64,000 bases of DNA from Skeletonema tropicum (Eukaryota; Bacillariophyta; Thalassiosirophyceae; Thalassiosirales; Thalassiosiraceae). The stretch lies in contig CM074138.1 in assembly GCA_037178625.1 (NCBI GenBank), forward strand, positions 62,001 to 126,000. Direction: 5' to 3'. The notes below the pieces were generated by a model. It ran no database searches. It was given only the letters and a program-made list of their open reading frames with translations, and was not told where the DNA came from. The position numbers and the translations under genes are program-made. Of the stretch, positions 45,216 through 56,548 are shown in pieces (position 1 is the stretch's first letter; every line of letters starts with the position of its first letter).

Positions 45216-46783
45216 GTCGATTTTGGGGGCGAAAAAGAAGGAGAAAAGAAGGAGGAAAGTTCGCGTGCTCTGGATGGCTCTGGGTAGCAGCTGCATCACA
45301 GCTGCTATATAAGTAGAGGATGCAGACTACTATTGTTATTCTTCTTTGATACATATTATTTCATTATCTAATTGAAGTCTAGCCACCCTGCTAGGAGATT
45401 GGCTTCAAGCCAAGGGTTCAGAATGCATGGCATCTTGAATGCATCCAAGCAGGAGCTAAACTATTGATATGGATAGTATGTACGGTTGTAACTCTCTTTC
45501 ATTTGTGTCAACACTGCTTATTATAAGGTTACAATCCTCTCCAATCTTCTACTGTGCAGCAGAACTGAGTTGTTGTTGAATCTCAAATCTTATATGTCAT
45601 ATTTGCCGCATAGAGTTGAATACCATCAGTAATGCTTTCTCGCTCTCATATTACGTATTCGTTTGTTTCAAATTGTGCAACCTTTTGTCCACTATCACAA
45701 CGACTCAAATTGGCTAATACATGTGTCATAGTCGATGCAGGTCATACTAGATAGTAATTGTTGCGTGCGGATGCATATGTTGTACAGAGGTATGCCCACT
45801 TTATACGGTACACAAAGCAACTTGCAAACACGAATAATGCAGCAACTAACACCAGAAAAAACGTATCTTTGACCAAGCCGATAGTTATGAATCATTAGAA
45901 GAGTATTTCCACTATCAGGAGGGGCAAGAGCTTCACCTGACGCATCTGTTTTGGTTGATGTCGAGCGCGACGCCCAAAGCGCCAACAATCATCACGTGTT
46001 GAGTATTTTGTGAGCTCGACGACGACGCAACACATTTATCTGATTGTCAACAACCTCAGAGATATTCTTTACCTCTTGCATTTTGTGTTGGTTAAACGGA
46101 ATCGTCCGACGATGGAGGATAGAGGGAGCCGTCGACGCGTAGATTTTGTCACAACATCAACGTGATGTTTGCGCATAATTTGCATAAATACGATGGCGAT
46201 TTGAGGGTTCTGCCTCTATAGATCAATCCAAAGGACCGTTCGGATGCGGTCGATGATCAAGTCGCTATTCGTGGGGACTTGTTAGTTGTGTATGCCGCAT
46301 GTTGGCGCCGGCAATCTCTGACGGACAAGCATGGTTTGATGGGGGTAGGTTCGCAACCTGGTCACGAATCGACAGCTCTACGTGATTTATCCCTATGAGA
46401 CAGACGAGTAACGTTGAACCTCGTGACTTGAAGTGACCGTATTTGCACCCCCTCCGTGACCGTATTTGCACCACCACCGTGACCGTAAGTATTTGTAAGA
46501 AACAGCACAAAAACGTTGCCACCGGCCATATCATATCACTTAGGAAATTAGGTAAATGTTGCATTATCGCTACCTAGACATCATTGAACCAACAATTGGA
46601 GTCTTCATACGCCGAGGGCAGAACCAAACAGCGTCGCAGTCGGAACCACGGGAGAGGGTTGTCTCTCCTACCACAGCTCGTTTAAAAGCCCGGGATATAT
46701 TGACGTGTATGTCAATAAGCCTGTATACAGGCGAGATATACAAATACAAGTATTTGCACGAGAGTATAAGCATATACCCATCT
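45216..46783. other. Intergenic stretch
   Basis: No supported gene. A short tandem repeat with the core GTGACCGTATTTGCACC lies near 46432-46500. The segment next to 46783 may be the 3' part of the LINE relic. Confidence 0.4.
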
Positions 46784-47743
46784 CTATCCGTGGTTGTTTT
46801 GACCGCGTCGAAGTGCTGCCTGAGCCCGCTGGCGACGTATCAAGAAGGCTTCACGTGCCGCTTTTACTGAAAGCAGCCAATAAGCCTGATGTTCACCAGA
46901 AGTTGTTTCGAGATCATCGAGATTGATTTCCATCAAATATTTATCCTCCTCTCCAAGCCCTTCTAAGCCCATCTCTTGCTGCTCCTCTATAGCTATTTGT
47001 AGCTCCTCCTTCCTCTCTAACGCAAGCATACCCGAAATTTTATCATGAATCAAGAAATTCCTCACCAGCCACTGTCCATGGGTCATCTCCATCAGCTTGA
47101 TTGAGAAGCTCTGTGCCCATTTTGCGCCCGAAAGATAGCTGCCTTCCAGACGACGATGTGTCTCTTGAATCGCACAGAACTCCTTGGATATCATTCCTTC
47201 CATAAACCGCCGCCATCCAATCTTATCTTGTGAACGTGCCAACTTCCGCAGTATCGGGTCATGATCGCTAGCAATGCAGTCCATAAAGCTTTTGCCATTC
47301 CGAGCCCTCACGAAACTCATGATATACTTTTCCAGCACTTCACATGTCCCCACCGATTGTAACCAGGACTGTAAATTATCCGCTGACATCTGAAAACATT
47401 TTACCCTATCCTCTTCTTCGCACATTAAGATTAAGACGTGAGCGCATGACTCCTGTGCATCCAGACAATAAGGACACAGAGAGTGATTAGGATCACATCT
47501 GTGTAACCGCAAGTTGGTGCCGGCTATGTCGTGAACTTGCTTGCATGCCCATAGTTGGAAAAGCCGCGGGACCTCGTGTAATGCCTTGTTCACGTTGACC
47601 CAATCTACTTGGACGAACGCGGATGGGAGTGGGAGCAGGATCTGTCTCTTAGCGAAGATCTCCTTGGCCAGCGCGGCCACCGGTGATGGGTGAGATGAGC
47701 CGAGCGGAGCGATGCGATGTTCTAAGTGGAGCGTTGCTCTCAC
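46784..47743 (-). pseudogene. LINE-1-like ORF2 C-terminal relic
   Basis: A 319-codon frame aligns with the part of LINE-1 ORF2 after RNase H: P-R-L-F-Q-L-W-A-C-K-Q against P-Q-M-F-R-L-W-Y-A-K-Q, a finger beginning C-P-Y-C, D-K-I-G-W-R-R-F-M-E-G against D-R-I-G-W-R-H-F-T-E-G, T-H-G-Q-W-L-V-R-N against T-H-T-Q-W-I-C-R-N, and E-x-x-x-Y-W-L at the end. No endonuclease, RT, RNase H or Ulp1-like part is present and there is no native start (GTG only). It represents a related but distinct LINE family that seems to lack the protease extension at this end. Confidence 0.8.
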
Positions 47744-47860
47744 AGAGAACTATATTCAGTCTAACCTCGGGTATAACTCTAGCCTTCTGAAGAAGCTTGG
47801 ATACTAATCAAAGATAAAGGACAACATTCCAAATCATTGACGGCAGCGGAGGTGATAAAA

Positions 47861-48868
47861 ATGGCTGACGACGCCGACGCTGGCGATAATACTTTTGTGT
47901 ACATGGGCGGTGATCAACATGTGCCCGATGGTGTCATCCATGTCATCATTCATCCATCAGTAAAAATTATTCTGAGGCGTGCATTTCATCACCGTCGACA
48001 ACTTGTCTCTGTGGCGATGCACGATGGCGTTGAAATAATTGAGTACTGCATTCTGCAATTGTGAATCTCTGAGAGGAATTAAATTACTCGGCGTGAAGGA
48101 GATCGTAGAATATGCGTTCATTAATTGCGTTGCCCTGTCGGATGTGGAATTTGGTGACGAGTTGGAAACAATTGGACATCGTGCATTTTGTGGTTGCGAG
48201 TCTCTGAGGAGCATCAAAATGCCATCTGTTAGGAACATTGAAGCTGACGCGTTTGATTCATGTAGCAGCTGACGGATGTGGAATTTGGTAGCAACTTGGA
48301 AACAATTTGTTCTTGTTCGTTCTGTATTTGTCCCAGTCTTCGACGCATTGCCATCCCATTGAAGGACAACATATTTCCTCTAGATCCCGACGAAGGACGG
48401 TGCGACCAGTTCGATGGATGCGACAATCTAACAACGGTTGATCTTGTGGGGGCTGAGGTGATCCGTAGCACCATCTCATCTCTGCCACTGGAGAGCTGGA
48501 GAAGTGATTTAAATGTTGAGATTGGTCGCATCAATCAGGTGCTTCTAAATACTTGCAAATATGGAAAGGCCGCCGCAATATCCAGTTGGATTAGATCGTT
48601 AATCGATGGAATGGATCGCTACAAAGCTGAACACAAAAGATTACTAAAGGAGCACATGAAACAACTCGAGCTCGCTATCTGGAAGGCCAAGCTTGACGAG
48701 AAAGAGGGGGAGGATAAGTCCACTCTGGAGGTGCAAACAAAGAGAGCCAAAGTAGATGTAGAGGCCATGAGGAAAAAGAAACGCATCACATCTGGTGCAA
48801 GCATCGTGATCAAGAATGTTCTTCCTTTCCTTGAGTTTGACTCTGGAAATACATCGAATACGCGGTAA
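47861..48868 (+). pseudogene. BspA-like leucine-rich repeat gene, two frameshifts
   Basis: The start M-A-D-D-A-D-A-G-D-N-T-F-V-Y parallels the intact neighbour at 49176. LRR_5-type repeats (A-F-x-x-C-x-x-L-x-x-I-x-L) follow, then a helical C-terminus ending I-T-S-G-A-S-I-V-I-K-N-V-L-P-F-L, shared with the neighbour. The aligned frame changes near 48035-48062 (the first frame runs into TGA at 48062) and again near 48262-48278 (TGA at 48270), so three frames are needed. Two independent shifts make decay more likely than an error. BspA-like LRR proteins are abundant in diatoms; their roles are mostly unknown. Confidence 0.78.
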
Positions 48869-49175
48869 ATAGGCAGAGATCTCACTTCAACGTAGCAGCC
48901 GGGGGCCTTACCATTAGGCACCTTTCACTGGCAGTCGTCTTTGATGTCGAGGTATCGGTGTTATCTCCTGCGCTATAGTATCATTCTAACCGCGGCTTGA
49001 TGCCCCATCTCGCGAATCTAAAATTATTTTAAAATTCAACACCCGCTTTGACTTTTGAGCCTCGCTTCATTCCGCCTTGGCCCCTACTTACCCTCTCGAG
49101 AGATCTAAGCCTACCGTCATTTTTCTGTCTCTCCGACTGGCCTGGTAGCGAGAAGGCGCATCTCCTTCCTACGCC

Positions 49176-50006
49176 ATGGCGGAGCAAGAATCAGACAATG
49201 ACAACTTCTTTGTCTACTCGAGAGAGGGGCAAGAAGTTTCCGATGATGTCACGCATGCCATCATCGATCCAGCCGTTCAAAACATTCCTTCAAGGGCATT
49301 CTGGAATCGAACCAAACTGGTCTCTGTTGAATTTCACGATGGCGTCGAAAGAATTGAAGGTGGAGCTTTCAATAGATGTTGGTCGCTGAGACGAGCTAAA
49401 TTACTTGGCGTAAGGGAGATTGGAAAGTGTGCATTTAGTAGTTGCGTAGGCCTCTCAAGAGTGGAATTTGGAGATAAGCTCGAAACGATTGGACAGGGAG
49501 CATTTGATTTCTGCGCCGCTTTACGGCGAATCGTCATCCCATTGAGAGATAATATCTTCCCTTTCAGTAGTAGACACACCCAGTCCCAGTTTGAGTATTG
49601 TGTCAATCTAAAGGCAGTTGATGTTTGTATTACCGGGGAGATTTATAGAACAATCGCCTCGTTGCTGCTGCAGAGCTGGAGAGTTGAAATAAACAAAGAG
49701 ATTGGTCGCATCAACATGGACCTTCCAAAGACTGCTCACAGCGACAAGACAAGTACAATCAGTCAGTGGATTCGATCAGTCCTCCATAGAATTGACCGCT
49801 ACAAAGCTGAACACAACAAACTCTTAGAGGAGGCTACCGCGCTACTTGACCTCGCTGTCTGGAAGGCTCGGCTTGATGAGCAACAGGACGATGGGACGAC
49901 CGAGGGAGAACCACAAGTGGAGAGAAGTGGTCGGAATGATCGACGCATTACATCTGGAGCGAGCATTGTAATCAAGAATGTTCTTCCTTTTCTCCAACTG
50001 GAATAA
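49176..50006 (+). CDS. BspA-like leucine-rich repeat protein, 276 aa
   Basis: Intact single-exon paralogue of the gene at 47861. Residues 1-30 are acidic and polar (D-N-D-N-F-F-V-Y). Four or five LRR_5 units follow from about 38 to 135 (S-R-A-F-W-N-R-T-K-L-V-S-V-E-F; G-A-F-N-R-C-W-S-L-R-R; C-A-F-S-S-C-V-G-L-S-R-V-E-F; A-F-D-F-C-A-A-L-R-R-I). A helical segment near 185-240 (S-Q-W-I-R-S-V-L-H-R-I-D-R-Y-K-A-E-H) and the conserved ending I-T-S-G-A-S-I-V-I-K-N-V-L-P-F-L complete it. There is no signal peptide, so it is probably intracellular. Fragments of this kind usually mediate protein contacts; the partner is unknown. Confidence 0.8.
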   Translation: MAEQESDNDNFFVYSREGQEVSDDVTHAIIDPAVQNIPSRAFWNRTKLVSVEFHDGVERIEGGAFNRCWSLRRAKLLGVREIGKCAFSSCVGLSRVEFGDKLETIGQGAFDFCAALRRIVIPLRDNIFPFSSRHTQSQFEYCVNLKAVDVCITGEIYRTIASLLLQSWRVEINKEIGRINMDLPKTAHSDKTSTISQWIRSVLHRIDRYKAEHNKLLEEATALLDLAVWKARLDEQQDDGTTEGEPQVERSGRNDRRITSGASIVIKNVLPFLQLE

Positions 50007-50108
50007 TAAATTAACTACTAAGATTACGAGCAACTTTCCTACGTCGGCCAGCTATTTCATAAGAAGATGTTGCTGTCCAATCACATGAAACACCTACAGC
50101 ATCACTTC

Positions 50109-50176
50109 TTCCTTAAACGATATTTGACGTACTTTAAAATTTCTGTTATATTATTATTTCCTTAAACAATATTTGA
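50109..50176 (+). mobile_element. 30-bp LINE-2 3'-end micro-insertion with 19-bp duplications
   Basis: The core 50128-50157 equals the last bases of LINE-2 (CGTACTTTAAAATTTCTGTT then ATATTAT), plus one extra TAT unit. The flanks TTCCTTAAACGATATTTGA (50109-50127) and TTCCTTAAACAATATTTGA (50158-50176) differ at one base. The second copy overlaps the stop codon of the MYND gene on the other strand. Confidence 0.85.
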
Positions 50177-51504
50177 CCACTCTTGGCGACCTCCTCGTTC
50201 ATACTTTTTGCACTCCTTTTTGTGTCTAGACCAACAGTGCTTTTGACAGTCCTTGTCGCAGAAGAATGCGTTCTATCAATCAATGTAAAGGATTGGATGA
50301 GATCATGACAAGATACAATCAAACTATGCCATCATTTACTCATCAACAAACGCACTCACCTGGCAACGGCTGCAACGCATGAATTCATTCCCCCCACCCT
50401 TGCCACACTCCAAACAAGATTGTTTCACACCTGCACTATGACGCACTCTATGATCGAGTGTATGCAATCTCCAGACCTTGTCCTTACATTCCTCACCACA
50501 CCAATATACTGTCCCACACTCACATAAAATTAGATCAGTCCTTCCATCTTTTGGTGGGCCATAGCAAACTGAACAACGCTTCATATTAGCCTCAAGACGT
50601 GCATTAAGTTGTTGAACGCTTTGAAACTCCCCTTTATTACATTGTTCACGAACCCAGTTCCATCTCTCTTTGTCCTCTGCGAATGATGCCGGCCTCCCAA
50701 CCCAATCAGTTGGAACATAGGCAATTGGTTCGACAGTAGAGAATCGTGCCGCATTCGGAGTACAATCTTCAATATTCCACTTTGGATTGGGCTCCTGTCC
50801 CCCAAACCCTCCAACCCTCGCCGACCATACCAAAAACTCAAACAAAGTAAGAGACTTATCACCATCACTTTTGTATATCTCTCGTGGATCTTGGTCAAAG
50901 TTCTCAGGGAGGTCTTCCCACGTTAGATAATTCTCGAGAGGTTTTGTTGCACCTTTTGAATTACCCCATGCCTCCTCGTCAATTTTGACTGCTGGGGCGA
51001 TGGGCTACATCCTTCCTCTAGCTGTACCTCTCTCAATCCACATAGCCCCAGCTGATTGGAGTACATGCCCATGCCAAGATGATATGGCTTTCCTGTCCAA
51101 TCTTGAACTAGTCCCCTTTCCAACTCTGCCATATGTTGCGATTGCCACGATCGTTCAAACACATTAATTTGATACCTACACCAATCAATCGTCAGAATTG
51201 TCTCGGCATCATCACCCAATTCGGCAGCAACCAGTGGACAAAGCTTGGACCAATCCTCATCACTCATTCGTAATGCATCCCCCTCACTTACAGGAGGAGC
51301 TCCAGGACGAGCCTTCCCATAAATAGCACGACGAGTTAGCATGATATTATTCTGATAGACCGGAAAAGGCTCTTTGGTCTTTGCCGCACGAAAGTTCGCC
51401 CCATTGGCAACTCGTTCCTTTTCCTCGGTGATGCGTTGTTCATGCTCTTCTTCCTCTTTCTCTTCTTCCTCTCTCTCATATGTAGTCTTTCCGAGTAGAT
51501 GCAT
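50162..51504 (-). CDS. MYND-type zinc-finger protein, at least two introns
   Basis: The reading starts at ATG 51504 (M-H-L-L-G-K), then a Glu-rich coiled stretch and a conserved-looking middle (E-D-W-S-K-L-C-P-L-V near residue 90). Near 50985-51040 the frame must change to reach D-E-E-A-W-G-N; a 53-bp intron (donor GTGGAT, acceptor CAG) would do this but is not certain. Then come L-F-E-F-L-V-W-S and a first Cys cluster (C-S-V-C, C-E-C, W-C-G-E-E-C). A clear intron at 50359-50273 (87 bp, GTGAGT...ATAG) joins C-L-E-C...C-S-R-C-Q to N-A-F-F-C-D-K-D-C-Q-K-H-C-W-S-R-H-K-K-E-C, a canonical MYND finger (CxxC, CxxC, FxCxxxC, HxxxC). The stop is TAA at 50164-50162. MYND fingers bind proline-rich partners; the cellular role is unknown. 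Confidence 0.75.
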
Positions 51505-51582
51505 ACGAGATATATTGCTCCCAACATTGGCAACACAGAATTGTAGAGAGAGATTACGTTGCTCATAGTGGATCTGATACTC

Positions 51583-51717
51583 TCGACTTCAAGTCTATCT
51601 CCCATCAGTCGTCGCCGTGGTGGATGCCACGGCAGCTATCACTGTGGAATCCATCATATCAAGCTGATGAGTCGGACGGAAGGATGTACTGTTCAGCATA
51701 CAGAACGGGAGAGGACG
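51583..51717 (+). pseudogene. Decayed copy of msrB exon 1
   Basis: Resembles 57964-58143 of the msrB gene: CGACTTCAAG, CCATCAG(T/C)CGTCG, GGATGC, GAATCCATCA, GAGTCGGACGGA, TGT(T/G)CAG(C/T)AT, and GAACGGGAG before the same GTGAG donor. The encoded residues (I-S-R-R-R, K/M-S-R-T-x-G-x, V-Q-x-x-E-R-E) are recognisable but the signal-like region is shortened. No exon 2 was found next to it. Confidence 0.7.
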
Positions 51718-52151
51718 GTGAGTAGATACTTGTTTCTAGTGCAAGTATCCAGTCTTGTAATCTCTAAGTTGACATAAATGTTGACATAAATGACCTAAAA
51801 TATAATTCCGCTACTCGACAACTCAAACTCACGCTCACGTCTCTTTCTCTTTGTCACTCTCACAAAAGACGTTTTCAGAGCCGGATGTCTCTGCATCTTC
51901 ACATACAGCTACTTGTACTTGCGACCGCTCAAATTCATTCTGCATCACGGGGTATTCTAATCTCCTCCTCCCGATGACCTGCTCGCTTCTTCACCTGCGC
52001 TCTCATCTTTCAGAAACGACTCCACTTCATTCACTGCCATTGCTCCGTCCGTTTCAGCATCACTCTCCAAACAAGTATCTTCCAATGCGGCAGAATACGT
52101 AGTCACGCTGTCATTGAAGAGACTTTGAGGGATACATTCGGTTGCTACAGC
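51718..52151. other. Intergenic stretch
   Basis: No supported gene. It contains the 3' flank of the LRR gene that ends at 52152 and the decayed region beyond the msrB exon relic. Confidence 0.45.
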
Positions 52152-55100
52152 TCATGTTGATGCTACAGCAAGAGAATCTTGCATTTTTTCCACTGTCTCA
52201 CGAAGCTTTGCAATCTCGTCGTTTTGTCTCGCCAACTGATCCTTCTGAAGCATGAGCTCCTCCTGTTGAGAAGCAATCTGTACCTTTTGGAGTGCAATCT
52301 CCTCTTTCATTTCCTCAATTGCGCCTTCCTTCTCTGCTTCTGAATTAGAAGTAGACTCCGAATCAGATGCATGTCCAGTCCAATTCTCGTTCCATGCTTC
52401 CAATGTAACAAATAACCATTCGTCCAAATCCATTACAAACAGTACGATTACTGAATTAACAATGATATCGGTATTGCTGGTCGCGATTGCCTTGTTGTAT
52501 ACGGTACTAACCTGAATGAGGCGAGGATAGAGTGTGACAAAGTGAAATCCTCAATCAGATGCAAAAGAATAAACAAGTAACATGTCAGACAATGTTGCAA
52601 CAACTCACATACAAGGCGTAAAGTGTAATCGAACACAAGCCCACTCCACCAATAAAATATCGAATCCTTGAGCCGGGAGAGTGCCTGACTTTGGATGAGT
52701 AGTATATCAACTTGGATCCATTGATCACGTCTTATGCAAGATGAGCAAACATTAACAAAGAGAAAATTACCCAGCCGTATTTATCCAAGTCGGAATAGTC
52801 CTTACACACATCAGAGTCACGAGGGCATTTCCACGTAAATTGGATTTCTGTTTTGTCGTCTTGCAGGTTGGCTTCTGAAGCAAGGACAAAAAAGATGAGA
52901 CTTATAGTCTGGACGCCAAGTGTAGTAAAAGCTACCAGCCAACCAAGGCGACTGTCTGTTACAAGGTAAGAATACGCCGATCCTTTGCCAATTCTACTCA
53001 AAGCATACTTGTAATCGTTTTCAAGCCTCTCTCTCATCGACATAGTTAGGGTGTTCCCAAGATTCTTGCGTTTCCTTAAGAAGTACAAAAAGAGGACGGC
53101 CACGCAGCTAAATAAAACGATCCCGGCAAAGAGAACAGCGGCAAATGTGCCGTAATTTAGGCTAAATTTTTCTGCAATTAGGGTATCTTCTTGGGGATAA
53201 CAGTCCTCATTTGCGTTACCTGACGTGTCGTGTAAAAGAAGGTTGCAGTTGGTAAGAGCTATCATAAAGAGCGAATGGTACAAATACAGCGAACAAATTA
53301 GTACTTACAACATATTGTACAATGTTCGCACTCAAGGGCCTCGTCAAAGGCAGAAGGCACGCCGCAATCTGTGACAAATGTGGATTGGGTGTGCACACTT
53401 TCGTCTAATTGTGGCACATTAGGCATTTCTGTAATCCTGTTGCTTTGGAGTTGAAGTAGTTGCAGCTTTTCCAAATAGACCAAGTCCTCAGGGGCTCCGG
53501 TAAAGGCATTGTAACTGAGACGCAAGTACGTGAGGTTGGAAAGTAGGCCAATCTCTGTCGGAATCGATCCCTGTGAGATGAGGTTTGTGTAGAGTGCAAG
53601 AACAGCAAGATTTTTGGCGAGAGTTAGCAATAAATATGAAGCCCGAAGAAATAATATATCAGCACGTGAGCATCACCTTCATGTCATTGTCACTCAAGTC
53701 CAACACTTCGATTGATGGTAGATTTCTAATGCTCTCACTCAATCTCCCCGACAAGCCATTGTTGCGAAGCTTCAACTTTGTCACCCTTTTTGTGCCAATA
53801 TCGCAAGTGACTCCATACCAGCTACAGTGGCTCACATACTCATCTAGCCACAGTGATCCATTTGTCCACTCTGCACCCTTGGCCGCACCATAAAAATTAC
53901 TCAAGGCATTTCGTTCGATTGGACACAGTGAGAAGTCACTCGCAAGATCAAATTCGTCCACCTCACGTTGCATACATAGACTCAAAGGAGCGGCAGTTTC
54001 AGAAGAATTGTAGAAGAGATTTCCTTCCAAAAGGATAGAAGAACCCAGAAGCTGGCCAATCTCAGAAGGAATAACTCCTGACAAGGTATTATTTGAAAGA
54101 TTGAGGCGTTTCAGTACACCTGCAGATGAAGAAAGACACAAGCGTTAAGTGATAACACATTAGCACAAGATTCATTGTAACACTGCAAAATGTGACAGAC
54201 AATTACTCACCTCTAAGCAGTCCAAGCTCAGGAGGAATCCAGTTCTCGAGAAGGTTGTTGGACAAATCCAACACTTCCAGCACTGCCATATTGCCAACGG
54301 AGGATGGAATAGCACCTGCTAGCTTGTTACCAGCTAGATTCAATATATTGAGCGATTGAAACCTTCCTAGATCTTCTGAAATCGATCCTGTGAAGCCATT
54401 CATTTGGTTCGACAGGTCAAGCTCGTGGAGACTTTTAAAAGATTCCACGAAATGAGGCAGCTGTCCTGAGAGAGCGTTAGATGACATGTCGAATTGACGC
54501 AAGTGCTGAAGATTGTTCAATTTCAATGACTTTGGAAGGCTGCCAAAGAGATAGTTGTGTGACATGTTCAACTGGCGTAAATTTGGGAGGCTATTCATTG
54601 ATTCTGAAAGTCTGCCATAGATTTGGTTGTTTTGTGCAAAGAATTGCTCAGTGTTGGGCGGAATGTTATCTAAACTATCAGTTGCATCTATTTGGATGGC
54701 ATTGTTGCTCACGTCACAATAGCGAAGTGTTTGAAGTGGTGATACTTTGTACTTATCGAAGCGACGCATGAACGTGAAGTTGTTGCTGCTAAAGTCGGCG
54801 TGTACTATCGATGGAGAGACAAGTACATCCACCTTTCCACTTAGAGGAAACTGGCCAACAAGGTTGTTGTCCCTCAAATCAATACTGGTAATGTATCCGA
54901 CAACGTCGCAAGATATTCCGTACCACTGGCAATGATCTGCTGTTTTGTTCATCCAACCTTCATTATTTGTCCAGTTCTCACCTCCTGTTTGTTTGTATAT
55001 CGTCTCCAGACTCTCCCTCTGCTTACCAAAAAAATAATTTGTTTCCCTGCCGTATTGCTTCCATGCATCACCAGAATTATAGATTTCTTCGCTAATATTC

Positions 55101-56548
55101 ATTGATTTTGGATTCAATGCGTGCCCAAATCCTTTAGCATAGGCGATGAAACTGCTGTAACATGTCGCACTATTCCTATATGTGTAGTCGTCAAGGTCAA
55201 GGCAAGATGAATACGAGTAATCTCCACAGCAATATTCAGCCGCATAATCACAAGCTTCTCCCACTCTTGCATCTTCACAAAGAGGCAACCAAAAGTCACA
55301 TTTGCACTCATTATACAACCCGACAGTGTAGTTGTAATACCAAGGTATAACGACAATTTCGGCATTATGCTTTCCACAGGAACAAGACTCTGCTTCTTTA
55401 CAAAATGGTGACACAACACCATCCACGATACCCAAGAAATCAAAGTTGTCTTGACATGTTGACCTCAAATCCTCACACTAGTGACGATTGAAAGATTTGA
55501 TAACAAATGAAAATTAGAAAAAATAATGCATCCAATTCAGTGTCAAACCAAAGAATGTATCTGACTTACAGTGCGGATTCCCCCACAACTACAACAGTGG
55601 TCAGAGGCTGGGCCCATATCTCCTGCAAACTCATCTGCTTTACGACATTTTCGATCATTTCTTTCATAAAAATCACACCCATTTCCCTCTCTATCCCTCC
55701 AAATGGGATTATCGAAACAGTACTGTGTCGGATTGGATGAAGCTGACGCAGAGCTTGATGGAATAAGAGAAGTGGTGGGTGGGCTTGATGGGCTGAGAGA
55801 GTTGGTGGGAGGTATCGATGGAGTGCTTGATGAAGATCTTGACGGTTTGAAAGAGGTCGAAGGAGTAGCTGACTTAGTTGGATTGAATGTTGGATTCATT
55901 GTTGGATCTGCTGTTGGAGAGAGAGTTGGACCTGTTGTTGGATAGAAAGTTGGATCTGTTGTTGGATAGAAGATTGGATCTGCTGCCTCTATTGGAACGT
56001 TTGTATATAGTAATTTCGGGCGATGTTGATTCCGCATTAAAAATATTCGATCGATGTTGTTTCCTGTGACGAAGAGATCTCACTGCAGACGGCTGCAAGG
56101 CTGGAGAAGCCGCTTCTCCTGATCCACCACTTTGATGAATCAACGAGAGTGGATAAATCAACATCGCGATGGAGCCGAATGCAATCAGCATCATAATAAA
56201 CGAAATAATTCCACCACCAAGCCATGGCATAAAATTGGTCCGATGCTTTGCGGCGGTTTTGTTCCGTTTCGTCTTGGCCGCTGATTTCTTCGTCTTCGGT
56301 TTCGCAACGGCAGTGGCGGATGCATCTTTCAACTGCTGATCGGACACCGCATCATCATCAGATGATGATGATGCATTCGCTTGCCCCGCCTTTGTCTCAC
56401 GATGAAGCAGCTCTCTCAAAAGGATATCCGACGGAACATCGGCCAAAAAATCAATATTTTTGAGCGCCATACTTTCCCCCCCCTCTGCAATGTGCTCTAG
56501 TAGACGACGATCCGTCGTCTCGGCGGCAGTGAGATTATTGTCGTCCAT
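52152..56548 (-). pseudogene. LRR membrane protein (diatom PT-linker type), six exons, frameshift and internal stop
   Basis: Exons: 56548-55570, 55477-54211, 54119-53677, 53570-53309, 53219-52609, 52511-52152; introns are 89-106 bp with GT-AG ends, and all junctions keep phase. The protein (about 1300 aa) has a cytosolic N-terminus, a membrane helix near 110-136 (I-I-S-F-I-M-M-L-I-A-F-G), a Pro-Thr linker (P-T-T-D-P-T), a Cys-rich segment, many LRRs (W-Y-G-I-S-C-D; L-D-L-S-N-N; L-N-L-S-N-N-T-L-S-G), then several membrane helices and a coiled-coil tail. Two lesions: the frame moves by one base between about 55985 and 56040, near a T5 run, and TAA at 52732-52734 stops exon 5 although the same frame continues as D-V-I-N-G-S-K-L-I-Y-Y-S. 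It resembles plant-like surface receptors without kinase; no ligand is known. Confidence 0.78.
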
